Of a stretch of 64,000 nucleotides of DNA, positions 19,916 to 29,675 are shown piece by piece (within the stretch, counting starts at the first letter, position 1; every line of letters starts with the position of its first letter). This DNA comes from Microbacterium sp. SLBN-146 (GTDB taxonomy: Bacteria > Actinomycetota > Actinomycetes > Actinomycetales > Microbacteriaceae): NCBI RefSeq assembly GCF_006715145.1, contig NZ_VFMR01000001.1, positions 992,001 to 1,056,000 on the forward strand, in the 5' to 3' direction. The notes under the pieces are model-generated. The model ran no database searches and had not been told where the DNA came from. It saw only the letters and a program-made list of their open reading frames with translations. The translations under genes and the position numbers were made by a program.

Positions 19916-21577
19916 ATGTCTCAGGAGATCCACGCCGACATCGCCATCATCGGAGGCGGGGTCGGAGGCGTCTCGGCAGCACTGGCTGCGCTCCAGGCGG
20001 GTCGCTCTGTCGTCATGACCGAATCGACAGCCTGGCTCGGGGGGCAGCTCACGAGTCAGCTCGTACCGTCGGACGAGCATCACTTCATCGAAGACACCGG
20101 CGCGAACCGCAGCTACCGCCACTTCCGAACCGTGTTGCGCGACTTCTATAGGAATCACTTCCCGCTCACGCCCGAGGCTGCTGCCGACCAGCACCTCAAC
20201 CCGGGCGCGGGGTGGGTGACCCCGCTGTCCGTCGATCCGCGAGTGATCGTCGCCGTCATCGACGACATGCTCTTGCCGTATCGGATGAATGGACAGCTCA
20301 CCGTCCTGATGGGCGTCGAGCCGGTCGCCGCCTCCACGGACGGCGACATCATCACCTCCGTGACGGTTCGGGGCGTCCACGACGGGGGAGAGACGATCGT
20401 CACTGGCGTGTACTTCCTCGACGCGACCGAACTCGGCGACCTTCTCGAACTCGGCGGCGTAGAGCATGTGAGCGGTCGCGAGGCGAGGGATCAGACGGGC
20501 GAGCCCAACGCGGCCCTCACCGCGGATCCGACGGACATGCAGAGCGTCACGTGGTGCTTCGCGGTCGATCACATCGACGGCGGTGACTTCACCATCGACA
20601 AGCCCGCATCGTACGAGCGGCATGTGGCATGGTCGCCCGCGCATCGCCACGGGCTTCCCGTCCTCGACTTCCGCGCCAACGTGAATCCCGATGGAACCGC
20701 GCGGAGGACCTGGCGTCTCGACGTCAATGCAGACGACGACCCCTTCGCGATCGATCTCGATCACCGCCACATGGGGCCGGCCCCGGACTTGTGGACCTAT
20801 CGGCGGATCGCGGCGCGCCGTCAGTTCCGCGAGGGATACATCCCCAGCGACATCACCATCGTCAACTGGCCGATGAACGACTACGTCGGCGGCCCGCTGT
20901 TCGGAGTCGCGGATGCGGCCGAGCATTGGCGTGAGTCCAAGGAGCTGGCGAAGTCTCTGCTCTATTGGCTGCAGACCGAGGCTCCTCGACCTGACGGCGG
21001 CACGGGATGGCCGGGCCTCCGCCTGCGCCCCGACGTCGCAGGCACGCAGGACGGGTTCGCCATGATGCCGTACATCCGGGAGTCGCGCCGCATCCTCGCG
21101 CTGCGCACCATCGTCGAGCAGGACGTCTCGGCCACGATCCGAGGAGATCGGGGCGCGGAGCACTATCCGGATACCGTGGGCACCGGCCATTACTACTGGA
21201 TCGACCGGCATCCGAGCACCCGCGGCACGCTGTGGCTCGGCGACATTCCGCATCCGTTCGAGATCCCGCTTTCGGCCCTGATTCCTCGCCGCGTACGCAA
21301 TCTTCTTCCCGCGTGCAAGAACATCGGCACGACGCAGATCACCAACGGGTGCTACCGCCTGCACCCTGTGGAGTGGAGCATCGGAGAAGCCGCGGGCGCG
21401 CTCGTCGCGTACTGCCTCGCGGAGCGCACGGAGCCCCACGCCGTTGCGGGCGAGCCTGCGCGGCTCGCCGCGTTCCAGCATCACCTCGAAGGTCGTGGCG
21501 TGCAGCTGAGGTGGCCGGAAGGAATGCTCTGGGCTGCAGGTCCGGACGCCGAGCACTTCGAAGAGGTGCGCAAGTAG
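19916..21577 (+). CDS. FAD-dependent oxidoreductase (FAD_oxidored family)
   Basis: The 553-residue protein opens with a dinucleotide-binding fold (IAIIGGGVGGVSAALAALQAG, residues 9-29) followed by WLGGQLTSQLVPSDEHHFIE, a hallmark of the PF12831 FAD-dependent oxidoreductases. The end, KNIGTTQITNGCYRLHPVEWSIGEAAGAL, is the FAD-closing motif of the same family. There is no signal peptide, so it acts in the cytoplasm. Genes of this family often sit in carbohydrate-utilisation loci, where some oxidise or rearrange sugars; its place beside a LacI regulator, a sugar importer and a beta-mannosidase suggests such a role. The exact substrate is unknown. Confidence 0.85.
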   Translation: MSQEIHADIAIIGGGVGGVSAALAALQAGRSVVMTESTAWLGGQLTSQLVPSDEHHFIEDTGANRSYRHFRTVLRDFYRNHFPLTPEAAADQHLNPGAGWVTPLSVDPRVIVAVIDDMLLPYRMNGQLTVLMGVEPVAASTDGDIITSVTVRGVHDGGETIVTGVYFLDATELGDLLELGGVEHVSGREARDQTGEPNAALTADPTDMQSVTWCFAVDHIDGGDFTIDKPASYERHVAWSPAHRHGLPVLDFRANVNPDGTARRTWRLDVNADDDPFAIDLDHRHMGPAPDLWTYRRIAARRQFREGYIPSDITIVNWPMNDYVGGPLFGVADAAEHWRESKELAKSLLYWLQTEAPRPDGGTGWPGLRLRPDVAGTQDGFAMMPYIRESRRILALRTIVEQDVSATIRGDRGAEHYPDTVGTGHYYWIDRHPSTRGTLWLGDIPHPFEIPLSALIPRRVRNLLPACKNIGTTQITNGCYRLHPVEWSIGEAAGALVAYCLAERTEPHAVAGEPARLAAFQHHLEGRGVQLRWPEGMLWAAGPDAEHFEEVRK

Positions 21578-21587
21578 ACGGCGGAGA

Positions 21588-21632
21588 TTCGCGAGAACGG
21601 CATCGGTTCTGACGGGAACGATCCCCTAAACT
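21588..21632 (+). promoter_or_regulatory. promoter and possible operator of the LacI gene
   Basis: TTCGCGAGAA (21588-21597) is an 8-of-10 palindrome related to the TCGCG boxes upstream of the transporter and the secreted protein. TAAACT (21627-21632) is a plausible -10 box, followed by a GGGAAGG ribosome site before the ATG at 21655. Together they suggest that the regulator controls its own gene. Confidence 0.35.
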
Positions 21633-21654
21633 GAGCGGCGGCAGGGAAGGTCTC

Positions 21655-22689
21655 ATGCCCAAGTCGAGGGGTCAGGCGACGATGAGCCGTACACGCGGTC
21701 CCAGCATGGCTGAGGTCGCCGAGCTCGCCGGGGTATCGATCTCGACCGTCTCCAAGGTCGCGAACGGCGGCAGCGACGTCGGAGAGGCGACGCGCGCCCG
21801 CGTCGCGGAGATTCTCCAAAGCAGCCAGTATGTGCCTCGACGTAAGCGCAAGACTCCGCCCACGGTCACCATCCTGGTGCGGGCGATCCCGATGTCGACG
21901 AACGTGGAATTCCTGGCCGGGGCGCTCGCCGAAGCTCAAAAGCAGGGCATCCAGATCTCGCTCGTGCAGCACGGGGACAACGACCCTGAAGACGACTGGC
22001 TCGAGCAGTTCACTCCGCGAGTTACACGCGCGGTCATCGCCCTGAGCTCTGCCTTGAGCATCGATCAGCAGAAGCAGCTCGAGGCACAAGGCGTTCCCCT
22101 CGTCGTCGTGTATCCGCGCGACACCGCCAATCTCGGTGCTCCCAGCGTCGGAGCTGCAGACTGGGCCGGAGGGGTGAATGCCGCGAAGCATCTCATCGAG
22201 CTGGGCCACCGTCGTATCGCCATGCTCGCGGGTCCGGAGGACACGCTCGTCGCGCGGGCCCGGCTCTCGGGCTTCCGGGATGCCCTCGACGAGGCGAAGA
22301 TCCCTGTCGATCCTGCACTCGTCGTGCCGGGAACCTTCGACTACGACGCGGGTGTGAGCCAGGCCCGGAACGTGCTCACTTTGGACGACCGGCCGACGGC
22401 GATCTTCGCCGCGAGCGATCGACAGGCGATGGGAGCGATCGAGGCGGCTCGGCAACTGGGCCTACGCGTTCCCGAGGATGTCAGTGTCATCGGATTCGAC
22501 AATCTCGCGGCAGCGTCGATGACCTCGCCGCCGCTGACGACGATCGCCCAGCCGCTGGCGGAGATGGGCGCCGTTGCCGTGACCATGGCTCTCGCACTCA
22601 TCGAGAATCGGCCGCTGGTGAGCCGCGACGCCGTCCTCGCGACGTCGATCGTCGTGCGGGGCTCCACCGCCGCGCCTCCCCGCCCGTAA
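21655..22689 (+). CDS. LacI-family transcriptional regulator
   Basis: This is a 344-residue LacI/GalR repressor. The helix-turn-helix is at residues 18-50 (MAEVAELAGVSISTVSKVAN, then GGSDVGEATRARVAEIL) with the hinge YVPRRKRK. The effector domain follows the periplasmic-binding fold: TVTILVRAIPMSTNVEFLAG, HLIELGHRRIAMLAG, PTAIFAASDRQAMGAIEAAR and VPEDVSVIGFDNLAAASMTSPPLTTI. It lies between the oxidoreductase and the sugar importer, so it most likely represses this locus until a sugar inducer binds. A GGGAAGG site precedes the chosen ATG; a downstream ATG (MSRTRG) is possible. Confidence 0.92.
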   Translation: MPKSRGQATMSRTRGPSMAEVAELAGVSISTVSKVANGGSDVGEATRARVAEILQSSQYVPRRKRKTPPTVTILVRAIPMSTNVEFLAGALAEAQKQGIQISLVQHGDNDPEDDWLEQFTPRVTRAVIALSSALSIDQQKQLEAQGVPLVVVYPRDTANLGAPSVGAADWAGGVNAAKHLIELGHRRIAMLAGPEDTLVARARLSGFRDALDEAKIPVDPALVVPGTFDYDAGVSQARNVLTLDDRPTAIFAASDRQAMGAIEAARQLGLRVPEDVSVIGFDNLAAASMTSPPLTTIAQPLAEMGAVAVTMALALIENRPLVSRDAVLATSIVVRGSTAAPPRP

Positions 22690-22965
22690 CCTGCGTCGGT
22701 CCGACCGGGACCGGTCAGTGCCACGCGTCGTCGCGCCGGTCTGCGCGTTCGCGGTATGAGCGGCGAACACACTCTCACGGGCACCTCATCCGCCGCGCAG
22801 CGTATCGACGCGCGCTGTTACGAAAGTATCGTAAAACCGGTGTGGAAAATCCCGAGAATTTGTATTGCTACTTTCGCGAACGTGATCTAGGCTCGCCGTG
22901 AGCGCATCCGAAGCGCCGTCCGTCACGACGGACGAAACACAGCAACATCGGTCCGAAGGAGAATC
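22690..22965 (+). promoter_or_regulatory. promoter and operators of the sugar importer operon
   Basis: A perfect inverted repeat TTACGAAAGTATCGTAA occupies 22818-22834. Further on TTGCTA (22865-22870) and TAGGCT (22888-22893) make a -35/-10 pair with a 17-bp spacer, and the spacer holds ACTTTCGCGAACGT (22870-22883), a palindrome at 12 of 14 positions with TTCGCGAA at its core. A repressor bound there would block the promoter. An AAGGAGAATC ribosome site stands before the GTG at 22966. No gene is evident in the left part of the gap. Confidence 0.6.
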
Positions 22966-24255
22966 GTGAGGAAGATCAAGCCCATCGCGGTGGTGCTCGG
23001 AGCAGGCCTGGCCATTGCCCTGGCCGGATGCTCGGGAACGTCCGCCCCGGCCGAGGAAGGTCCGGTCGATCTCACGATGACGATCTGGTCGGCCAACGAG
23101 AACCACCTCGCACTGTTCAACGAGATCGGGGAGGCCTACGTCGCAGCCAATCCCGAGACCGTCTCCTCGGTGACGTTCGAGACGCTCAGCGGGGACTATC
23201 TCACCGCGCTCACGACGCAGATCGCCGGGGGAGACACACCTGACCTCGCGTGGATTCCCGAGGCCAACGGCAAGCAGTTCGTCGAAAGCGGAGTGCTCTA
23301 CCCGCTGAGCCCGGCGCTCGAGGCCGCAGACGGTTACGACATCGGCGATCTCATCCCGGGCGCGATGGAGCGGTGGAGCGCCGATGACGAGGTCTTCGCC
23401 TACCCCTTCTCGAATAGCCCCTTCGGTATGTATGTCAACCGCGGACTGGTGGATGCCGCTGGGCTCGAGCAGCCGAGCGCCCTCGTCGACGAAGGCGAAT
23501 GGACCTGGGACGCAGCGGCGGAGATCGCCGCTGCGGCATCAGCGCAGGCCGGCGATGGTGTGGGCCCGATCATGTTCCCGCAAGGCAATCGACCCGACGT
23601 CGCCTGGGACAATCTGAGCACTGTCTGGACCGGGTGGGGCGCGCAGCCGTGGAGCTCCGACGGAGCGACGTGCGAGTTCACGAGCCCCGAGATGAGTGAT
23701 GCGTTGCAGTGGTACAACGACGCGATCTACGAGCAGTCGGCATTCGTGAAGCCGGGCGAGACATTCGACTTCAACTCCGGCGGTGCCGTCATGATGACCG
23801 CGCAGCTCAGCGCGTCCGGGGCGATCGATCCGGCGATGGAATGGGACTTCCTGCCTCTGCCTGACGGGCCCGCCGGCCCCTCTGGTGCCGTGGGCCAGGC
23901 CGGGATCGGAGTCATCGCGAAGAGCGAGCACCCTGAGGCGGCAGCCGACTTCCTCGCCTACTTCACCAACCCGGAGAACTCGGCCAAGCTCGCTCAGTTC
24001 TTCCCGCCGCCGCGTGAGTCGTTGCTCACCCTCGAGACGTTCGCGCAGGCCGCACCCGCGATCAAGCCCGAAGACGTCCAGCGCACCATCATCGATGTCG
24101 TGCCGAACGCTCAGATCAAGGCGCCGCATGCGAACATGAGCAGCATCGCTCCGCTGGTGCAGACGGCCTTCGATGCGCTGTGGATGCCGGATGCTGATGT
24201 CGCAGCCGTGACGACGGACATCTGCGAGCAGATCACCCCCCTCCTCGAAGGCTGA
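22966..24255 (+). CDS. sugar ABC transporter substrate-binding lipoprotein
   Basis: The 429-residue product has a lipoprotein signal (AIALAGC, Cys22). The mature chain is a family 1 extracellular solute-binding protein: LTMTIWSANENHLALFNEIG, YLTALTTQIAGGDTPDLAWIP, FAYPFSNSPFGMYVNRGLVD, and SEHPEAAADFLAYFTNPENS. Such proteins capture mono- or oligosaccharides for import. It is the first gene of a transporter-hydrolase-kinase operon and is preceded by a promoter with an embedded palindrome. The GTG start has a good AAGGAG site. Confidence 0.92.
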   Translation: MRKIKPIAVVLGAGLAIALAGCSGTSAPAEEGPVDLTMTIWSANENHLALFNEIGEAYVAANPETVSSVTFETLSGDYLTALTTQIAGGDTPDLAWIPEANGKQFVESGVLYPLSPALEAADGYDIGDLIPGAMERWSADDEVFAYPFSNSPFGMYVNRGLVDAAGLEQPSALVDEGEWTWDAAAEIAAAASAQAGDGVGPIMFPQGNRPDVAWDNLSTVWTGWGAQPWSSDGATCEFTSPEMSDALQWYNDAIYEQSAFVKPGETFDFNSGGAVMMTAQLSASGAIDPAMEWDFLPLPDGPAGPSGAVGQAGIGVIAKSEHPEAAADFLAYFTNPENSAKLAQFFPPPRESLLTLETFAQAAPAIKPEDVQRTIIDVVPNAQIKAPHANMSSIAPLVQTAFDALWMPDADVAAVTTDICEQITPLLEG

Positions 24256-24268
24256 GCAGGGATTGTCG

Positions 24269-25255
24269 ATGACGTCGGTCAATCGTGCGGTCGCTGCGGT
24301 GAAACCTCACCGCGGCGGCCGCCCCACGGATGCGAAGAGTCAACCTCGGGCCGGTGATCCTTCCGGCACGTTCCGGCGGCAGCGAAAGTTCCCCGAGGCG
24401 CACATCGGACTCGCCTTCGTGTCTCCGATGGTGATCGGCGTCATCGTGCTCTGCCTCATCCCCTTCATCTCGGTGATCTGGTACAGCCTCCATGACTGGG
24501 ACGTCTTCACCGGATCGTTCGAGTTCATCGGGCTGGGCAACTACGCGCGGCTCGTGAACGACGCGGTCGCCGCGAAGTCTCTGGGTGTCACAGGGCTGTT
24601 CATGGCCACGCTGATGATCGTGAACATCGTGCTCGCGATGCTCTTGGCGCTCCTGGTGAACCAGCGTCTCCGAGGCGTCAGCGCCTTCCGCGCGATCTAC
24701 TTCGCGCCCGTCGTGGTTGCGGTTGTCGCTTGGGTCATCATCTGGCAGTTCCTCCTCGCCTCCAACGGCGGAATCAACGGCTTCCTCGCCATGGTGGGGG
24801 TCGAAGGCCCGAACTGGCTGCGGGATCCGAACACCGCACTGTACGCCGTGGTCATCGTCCAGGTGTTCAAGGGCGTCGGCATGAACATGGTCCTGTTTCT
24901 GGCGGCCCTGCAGGGTGTTCCGTCCGAGCTCAAAGAGGCTGCGCGCATCGACGGCGCAAGCAACTGGCGGATCTTCTGGTCGGTCGTCTTGCCGATGCTG
25001 TCGCCGACTCTGCTGCTCGTGATGATCCTCACCTCGATCGGAGCGCTCGATGTCTTCGCGCCGATTCAGGTGCTCACTCAGGGCGGACCCAGCAACTCGA
25101 CCCTCGTCCTCTCGTACTACATGTACCAGACCGCATTCGAGCGGCAGGACTTCGGCTACGGCAGCACTCTCGGAGTCGTTCTCTTCGTCATCGTGCTGGC
25201 GCTGACGGCAGTGCAGTGGCGACTGCGAAAGGTATGGGTCCACGATGAAGTCTGA
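24269..25255 (+). CDS. sugar ABC transporter permease 1
   Basis: The product is 328 residues from ATG 24269, chosen over a TTG 6 nt upstream because of the CAGGGA ribosome site spacing. A polar, basic N-terminal 50 residues precede the MalF/UgpA-type core: HIGLAFVSPMVIGVIVLCLI, then SLHDWDVFTGSFEFIGLGNY, and the EAA loop ELKEAARIDGASNWRIFWSV followed by LPMLSPTLLLVMILT. It pairs with the next gene to form the import channel; the two overlap by 11 nt. Confidence 0.92.
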   Translation: MTSVNRAVAAVKPHRGGRPTDAKSQPRAGDPSGTFRRQRKFPEAHIGLAFVSPMVIGVIVLCLIPFISVIWYSLHDWDVFTGSFEFIGLGNYARLVNDAVAAKSLGVTGLFMATLMIVNIVLAMLLALLVNQRLRGVSAFRAIYFAPVVVAVVAWVIIWQFLLASNGGINGFLAMVGVEGPNWLRDPNTALYAVVIVQVFKGVGMNMVLFLAALQGVPSELKEAARIDGASNWRIFWSVVLPMLSPTLLLVMILTSIGALDVFAPIQVLTQGGPSNSTLVLSYYMYQTAFERQDFGYGSTLGVVLFVIVLALTAVQWRLRKVWVHDEV

Positions 25256-26195
25256 GGCGCCCACGGTGGTGAACCCGTCACGCACTGCCGCACTCCCGCC
25301 GCCGACGGTACCCCCGCTCCGATCGAAACGTCCTCCTCGGAGCCTGACGTCGCAGCAGTACCGAGTGCGATCACGCACATCCAAGGCGGTGCTCTATGTC
25401 CTTCTCGTCGTCGCGGCGATCCCGTTCATCTACCCGATCCTGTGGATGGTCTTCTCGTCCTTCAAGCCTGCAAGCGAGATCTTCGCCGTTCCGCCCCGTC
25501 TGCTGCCCGATCGGTGGACGCTGGATGCCTGGCCGAAAGTCTTCACGGAGAACCCCTTCCTCCAGCAGTACGCCAACTCGCTCTACATCGCCGTCGTCGT
25601 CACCTTGCTCACGATCGTGGTGGCCGCGCTCGCGGGCTACGCCTTCGCTCGGATCCGCTTCCCGTTCGCGGGAGGTTTGTTCCTCCTGCTGCTGTCGGGA
25701 ATGATGCTGCCGCCGGAGGTCACCGTGATCCCCATCTTTCGATGGGCGAGTGATCTGGGCCTCATCGACACCCATTGGCCCCTCATCCTCCTTCCGGTCT
25801 TCGGCTCCGGCGGAATCGTCGCGACATTCGTCTTCCGCCAGTTCTTCCTCGGGCTCCCCGCGGAGATCGAGGAGGCAGCGAGACTCGACGGGCTCGGCCG
25901 GCTGCAGATCTTCTGGCGCATCGCCATGCCGCTTGCCGGCCCGGCGATCGCCACCGTCGCGATCCTCCAGTTCCTGAAGTCGTTCAACACCTATTTCGAA
26001 GCGCTGATCTTCTTGAAGACGCCGGAGATGCTGACCGTGGGTGTCGGACTCACGCGATACCAGGACATGTACGGCGAACCCATGTGGAGCACCCAGCTCG
26101 CGGCGACGACGCTCACGGTCATACCCATGCTCATCGTCTTCCTCTTCGCCCAGCGTCAGTTCGTCGAGAGCCTCTCGCGGACCGGACTCAAGTAG
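25245..26195 (+). CDS. sugar ABC transporter permease 2
   Basis: This 316-residue MalG/UgpE-type permease has a proline-rich cytoplasmic N-terminus of about 40 residues, the first span AVLYVLLVVAAIPFIYPILW, then VFSSFKPASEIFAVPPRLLP, the EAA loop IEEAARLDGLGRLQIFWRIA and the end RQFVESLSRTGLK. No ATPase is encoded in the locus, so a shared MsiK-type ATPase elsewhere probably energises the system, as is usual in actinobacteria. Confidence 0.92.
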   Translation: MKSEAPTVVNPSRTAALPPPTVPPLRSKRPPRSLTSQQYRVRSRTSKAVLYVLLVVAAIPFIYPILWMVFSSFKPASEIFAVPPRLLPDRWTLDAWPKVFTENPFLQQYANSLYIAVVVTLLTIVVAALAGYAFARIRFPFAGGLFLLLLSGMMLPPEVTVIPIFRWASDLGLIDTHWPLILLPVFGSGGIVATFVFRQFFLGLPAEIEEAARLDGLGRLQIFWRIAMPLAGPAIATVAILQFLKSFNTYFEALIFLKTPEMLTVGVGLTRYQDMYGEPMWSTQLAATTLTVIPMLIVFLFAQRQFVESLSRTGLK

Positions 26196-26217
26196 CCCTA
26201 CAGGAGGTATCGGAGCC

Positions 26218-28710
26218 ATGCTTCGCACACAGGATCTCGGCGGAGCGTGGACGCTTCGAGTCGATCCGGAAGGTCCGTCCGACCTGAGCCCGCAGGCGGA
26301 AGCGCTCGTCGGGCAGGACATCCCGGCCACCGTGCCGGGGGCTGTCCATGCGGATCTGCTGGAGGCTGGCCTCATCCTGGATCCGAACCTCGACGCCAAC
26401 GAGCTTGTCGTCGCCTGGGTCGGTCGCGCGGACTGGATTCTCACCCGCACTCTGCCCCCGTTCGTCGACGACGCGGAGCGCACCGATCTCGTGTTCGACG
26501 GTGTCGACACCGTTGCGAGGATCGAGCTCGATGGCAGGGAGGTCGGCGCGACGCGCAACATGCACCGCCGGTACCGCTTCGATGTGACCGAGACTGCTCG
26601 CAGCGCGAGTTCACTCGCACTGCACTTCACATCGGCATACACCGAGGCAGAGCGCGTGGAAGCAGCGCTCGGCACCCGCCCGAACTCCTACTATCCCGAG
26701 CCGTTCAACTTCCTGAGGAAGATGGCGTGCAGTTTCGGGTGGGACTGGGGGCTCACCCTCGTCACGGCGGGTGTCTGGCGTGGTGCGCGGCTCGAGTCAT
26801 GGAGCACGGCGCGCATCGCCGAGTTGAGGCCTCTGACCGACTTCGATGGCACGACGGGAACGCTTTCCCTGCATGTCGAGATCGAGCGCACCGAGCGAGG
26901 TCGCGATCACGACATCGACCTCGTGGTTCGCATCGCAGACATCGAGACGGTCGTGCGTGTGAAGACCGGTCGGGGAGACGTCGTCGTCGACATCGAGGTG
27001 GACGGGGCCGTCCCGTGGAACCCTCGCGGCTACGGCGATCCTCATCTGTACGCTCTCGACGTGACGCTGCGCGACGGCGATGACATCCTGGACTCGCGGT
27101 CGACCCGGGTGGGCTTCCGGCGCATCGAACTCGACCGGTCGCCTGACGCGTCAGGCACGCGGTTCACCTTCGCGATCAATGGGACACCCGTCTTCATCAA
27201 GGGCGTCAACTGGATTCCCGAAAGCGTCCTGCCGGGCACGCTCTCGCGCTCTGACTATGCGCGGCGGCTGGCTCAGGCCCGTGACGCGAACGTGAACTTC
27301 GTGCGCGTCTGGGGCGGCGGCATTTACGAGAGCGACGACTTCTACGACATCTGCGACGAACAGGGCATCCTCGTCTGGCAGGACTTCCTCTTCTCATGCG
27401 CGGCGTACCCCGAGGAGGAGCCGATCCGGTCCGAGGTTCTCGCGGAAGCGCGTGACAACGTCAGTCGCCTTGCCGGACACCCCAGCCTGATCCTCTGGAA
27501 CGGCAACAACGAGAACCTGTGGTTGCACGAAGAGAAGAACTGGGCAGATATGGAGGGCGGGACTCTCACGTGGGGCGAGCGCTACTATCGCGAGTGGCTG
27601 CCGGAGATCGTCGCGGAACTCGACCCCTCCCGTCCGTATTCGGCGGGTAGTCCGTGGTCGGGGAGCTGGGTCCACCATCCCAACGATCCGGATCACGAGA
27701 CGATGCACTCGTGGGAGGTCTGGAACGAAGTCGACTATGTGGACTACCGGACCACGCGACCGCGCTTCATGGCGGAGTTCGGATGGCAGTCCCCGCCGGC
27801 GTGGCGAACGCTGCGTGATGCGATCAGCGATGATCCGCTCGCGCCTGACTCTCCCGGTGTCCTCCACCACCAGAAGGCGGAGGACGGCAATGGCAAGCTC
27901 GCGCGAGGCATCGCACGTCACCTTCCCGAGCCGGCATCTTTCGACGCGTGGCACTATCTCGCGCAGCTGACGCAGGTGGAGGCGGTGACGACCGGCATCC
28001 GTCACTGGCGATCGTCCTGGCCGCACACGGCGGGGGCTGTCGTGTGGCAGCTCAACGACCTCTGGCCCGTCACCTCTTGGGCGGCGATCGATGGCGCTGG
28101 GCGCCTCAAGCCGCTCTACTTCGCCCTGCGCGACACCTTCGCCGACCGCATCCTGACGATCGAGCCGCATCAGGACGATCTCGTTCTGCACGTCGTCAAC
28201 GACACGGACCACGATTGGGATGCGACGGTGACACTCACGAGGATCGACACTTCCGGACGAATTCTCGCGGAGCAGATCACCTCCACGACCGTCCCCCTGC
28301 GCTCGGTTGGTGCGGTCGCCCTCACCCCCGCCCTGACGGCCTTCGGCCCCTCCCGTGGCGAACTCATCGTGGCGGATGCGGGCGGCAGGCGTGCCTACTG
28401 GTGGGATGCCGACCCGAAGGACCTTCCACTTGCGCAGACGAACGAGACGATCGACGTCATGAGCGTGGCCGACGGTCTGGAGATCACGGTCGTGGCGCGC
28501 GAGGTCCTGCGGGGCGTGCTCGTGCAGCCGGATCGCATCCATCCTGAGGCGACGGTCGACCGGGGATTCCAGACTCTGCTTCCCGGGGAGTCCGCCACCT
28601 TCCGCGTGCACTGTCCTGACGTGCTCTCTGCCGAGTCGGTTCACGCGCCCTACGTCGTCACCCATCTGGATGCCGTCCTGAGAGAGAACGAGCCTCCCCC
28701 CGGCTCGTGA
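26218..28710 (+). CDS. GH2 beta-mannosidase
   Basis: The 830-residue enzyme starts at ATG 26218 after an AGGAGG site and has no signal peptide, so it works in the cytoplasm on imported oligosaccharides. The order is the GH2 mannosidase one: an N-terminal jelly-roll (LGGAWTLRVDPEG, TVPGAVHADLLEAGLI, SYYPEPFNFLRKMACSFGWD), an Ig-like domain, the catalytic barrel (FIKGVNWIPESVLP, NFVRVWGGGIYESDDFYDIC) and C-terminal beta domains. Predicted acid/base is Glu432 in LILWNGNNENLW and the nucleophile Glu520 in FMAEFGWQSPPAW. It removes terminal beta-mannose. The stop overlaps the kinase start (GTGA). Confidence 0.92.
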   Translation: MLRTQDLGGAWTLRVDPEGPSDLSPQAEALVGQDIPATVPGAVHADLLEAGLILDPNLDANELVVAWVGRADWILTRTLPPFVDDAERTDLVFDGVDTVARIELDGREVGATRNMHRRYRFDVTETARSASSLALHFTSAYTEAERVEAALGTRPNSYYPEPFNFLRKMACSFGWDWGLTLVTAGVWRGARLESWSTARIAELRPLTDFDGTTGTLSLHVEIERTERGRDHDIDLVVRIADIETVVRVKTGRGDVVVDIEVDGAVPWNPRGYGDPHLYALDVTLRDGDDILDSRSTRVGFRRIELDRSPDASGTRFTFAINGTPVFIKGVNWIPESVLPGTLSRSDYARRLAQARDANVNFVRVWGGGIYESDDFYDICDEQGILVWQDFLFSCAAYPEEEPIRSEVLAEARDNVSRLAGHPSLILWNGNNENLWLHEEKNWADMEGGTLTWGERYYREWLPEIVAELDPSRPYSAGSPWSGSWVHHPNDPDHETMHSWEVWNEVDYVDYRTTRPRFMAEFGWQSPPAWRTLRDAISDDPLAPDSPGVLHHQKAEDGNGKLARGIARHLPEPASFDAWHYLAQLTQVEAVTTGIRHWRSSWPHTAGAVVWQLNDLWPVTSWAAIDGAGRLKPLYFALRDTFADRILTIEPHQDDLVLHVVNDTDHDWDATVTLTRIDTSGRILAEQITSTTVPLRSVGAVALTPALTAFGPSRGELIVADAGGRRAYWWDADPKDLPLAQTNETIDVMSVADGLEITVVAREVLRGVLVQPDRIHPEATVDRGFQTLLPGESATFRVHCPDVLSAESVHAPYVVTHLDAVLRENEPPPGS

Positions 28711-29645
28711 GCGAAAGATCACCTATGCGAGTGGCCATCGCGATCGATCTGGGCGGTACGAAGGTCGAAGCGGCCGTGGTCGACGGCTGCGGTGCCGTCG
28801 TGGAGGGCTCTCGAGCGCGGTCCGAAACCGGACCTCGCTCAGACCACACGAGCCTCGGCCGAGCGATCACGTCCGTCCTCGACCATGCGGCGCGGCACGT
28901 GCCTCGTGGCGCGACGGTCGAGGGTGTCGGCGTGGGGAGTGCGGGCCCGCTGGATGCCGTGCGCGGAACCGTATCCCCGCTGAACATGCCCCGCGCCCGA
29001 ACGTTCCCGATCGTCGACGTCGTCCGTGCGACGTTGCCTGACAACCTCGCCGCTGGGCGTGTGGAGCTGGCCCTCGACGGCTTGTGCATCGCGCTTGCGG
29101 AGCATTGGCTGGGTGCGGGGCGTGACAATGACACCATGCTCGGGATGGTCGTCTCCACGGGAATCGGGGGAGGGATCATCACGCGTTCCGGGCCGATACT
29201 CGGAGGCACCGGCAATGGTGGGCACATCGGGCAGATCGAAGTGGCGGGATTCACCCCGGCCGGCGTCCACGGGCTCGATGCGACGGTGGAGCGGATCGCG
29301 AGCGGCCCGAACATCGTTCGGTGGGCGCGAGCACAGGGCTGGACCGGACAGACGGGAACTGATCTCGGTGCATCGTATGCCGCCGGAGATCTCATCGCTG
29401 TGCGTGCAGTTCGGCGCAGCGCCGCTGCGGTCGGTGCGGCCGTCGCATCCGCAGCGGCGCTTCTCGACATCGACGTCGTCGTCATCGGCGGTGGCTTCGC
29501 CGGGGTCTCATCCGACTACATCGATCTCGTACGCGAGGCACGCGATTCGTCGGCGGCGTACCCGTTCCTCAGCAGATCGCAGATCTTCCGGGCTCGGCTC
29601 GGCCGTGACAGCCCGCTCGTCGGTGCCGCCAAGCTCGTCCTGTAG
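28707..29645 (+). CDS. ROK-family sugar kinase
   Basis: This ROK protein has 312 residues. The phosphate-binding motif AIDLGGTKVEAAVVDG lies near the N-terminus, and GVGVGSAGPLDAVRGTVSPL and VVSTGIGGGIITRSGPILGG follow. The usual zinc cluster of ROK kinases (CxCGxxGCxE) is missing; the equivalent stretch reads GHIGQIEVAGFTPAGVHG. There is no DNA-binding domain, so it is a kinase rather than a regulator, likely phosphorylating the sugar freed by the mannosidase. The GTG overlaps the previous stop; an ATG six codons later (28725) is the alternative. Confidence 0.85.
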   Translation: MSERSPMRVAIAIDLGGTKVEAAVVDGCGAVVEGSRARSETGPRSDHTSLGRAITSVLDHAARHVPRGATVEGVGVGSAGPLDAVRGTVSPLNMPRARTFPIVDVVRATLPDNLAAGRVELALDGLCIALAEHWLGAGRDNDTMLGMVVSTGIGGGIITRSGPILGGTGNGGHIGQIEVAGFTPAGVHGLDATVERIASGPNIVRWARAQGWTGQTGTDLGASYAAGDLIAVRAVRRSAAAVGAAVASAAALLDIDVVVIGGGFAGVSSDYIDLVREARDSSAAYPFLSRSQIFRARLGRDSPLVGAAKLVL

Positions 29646-29675
29646 CCGTCTTTGCTCGTTCAGAGGATGAGAAAT

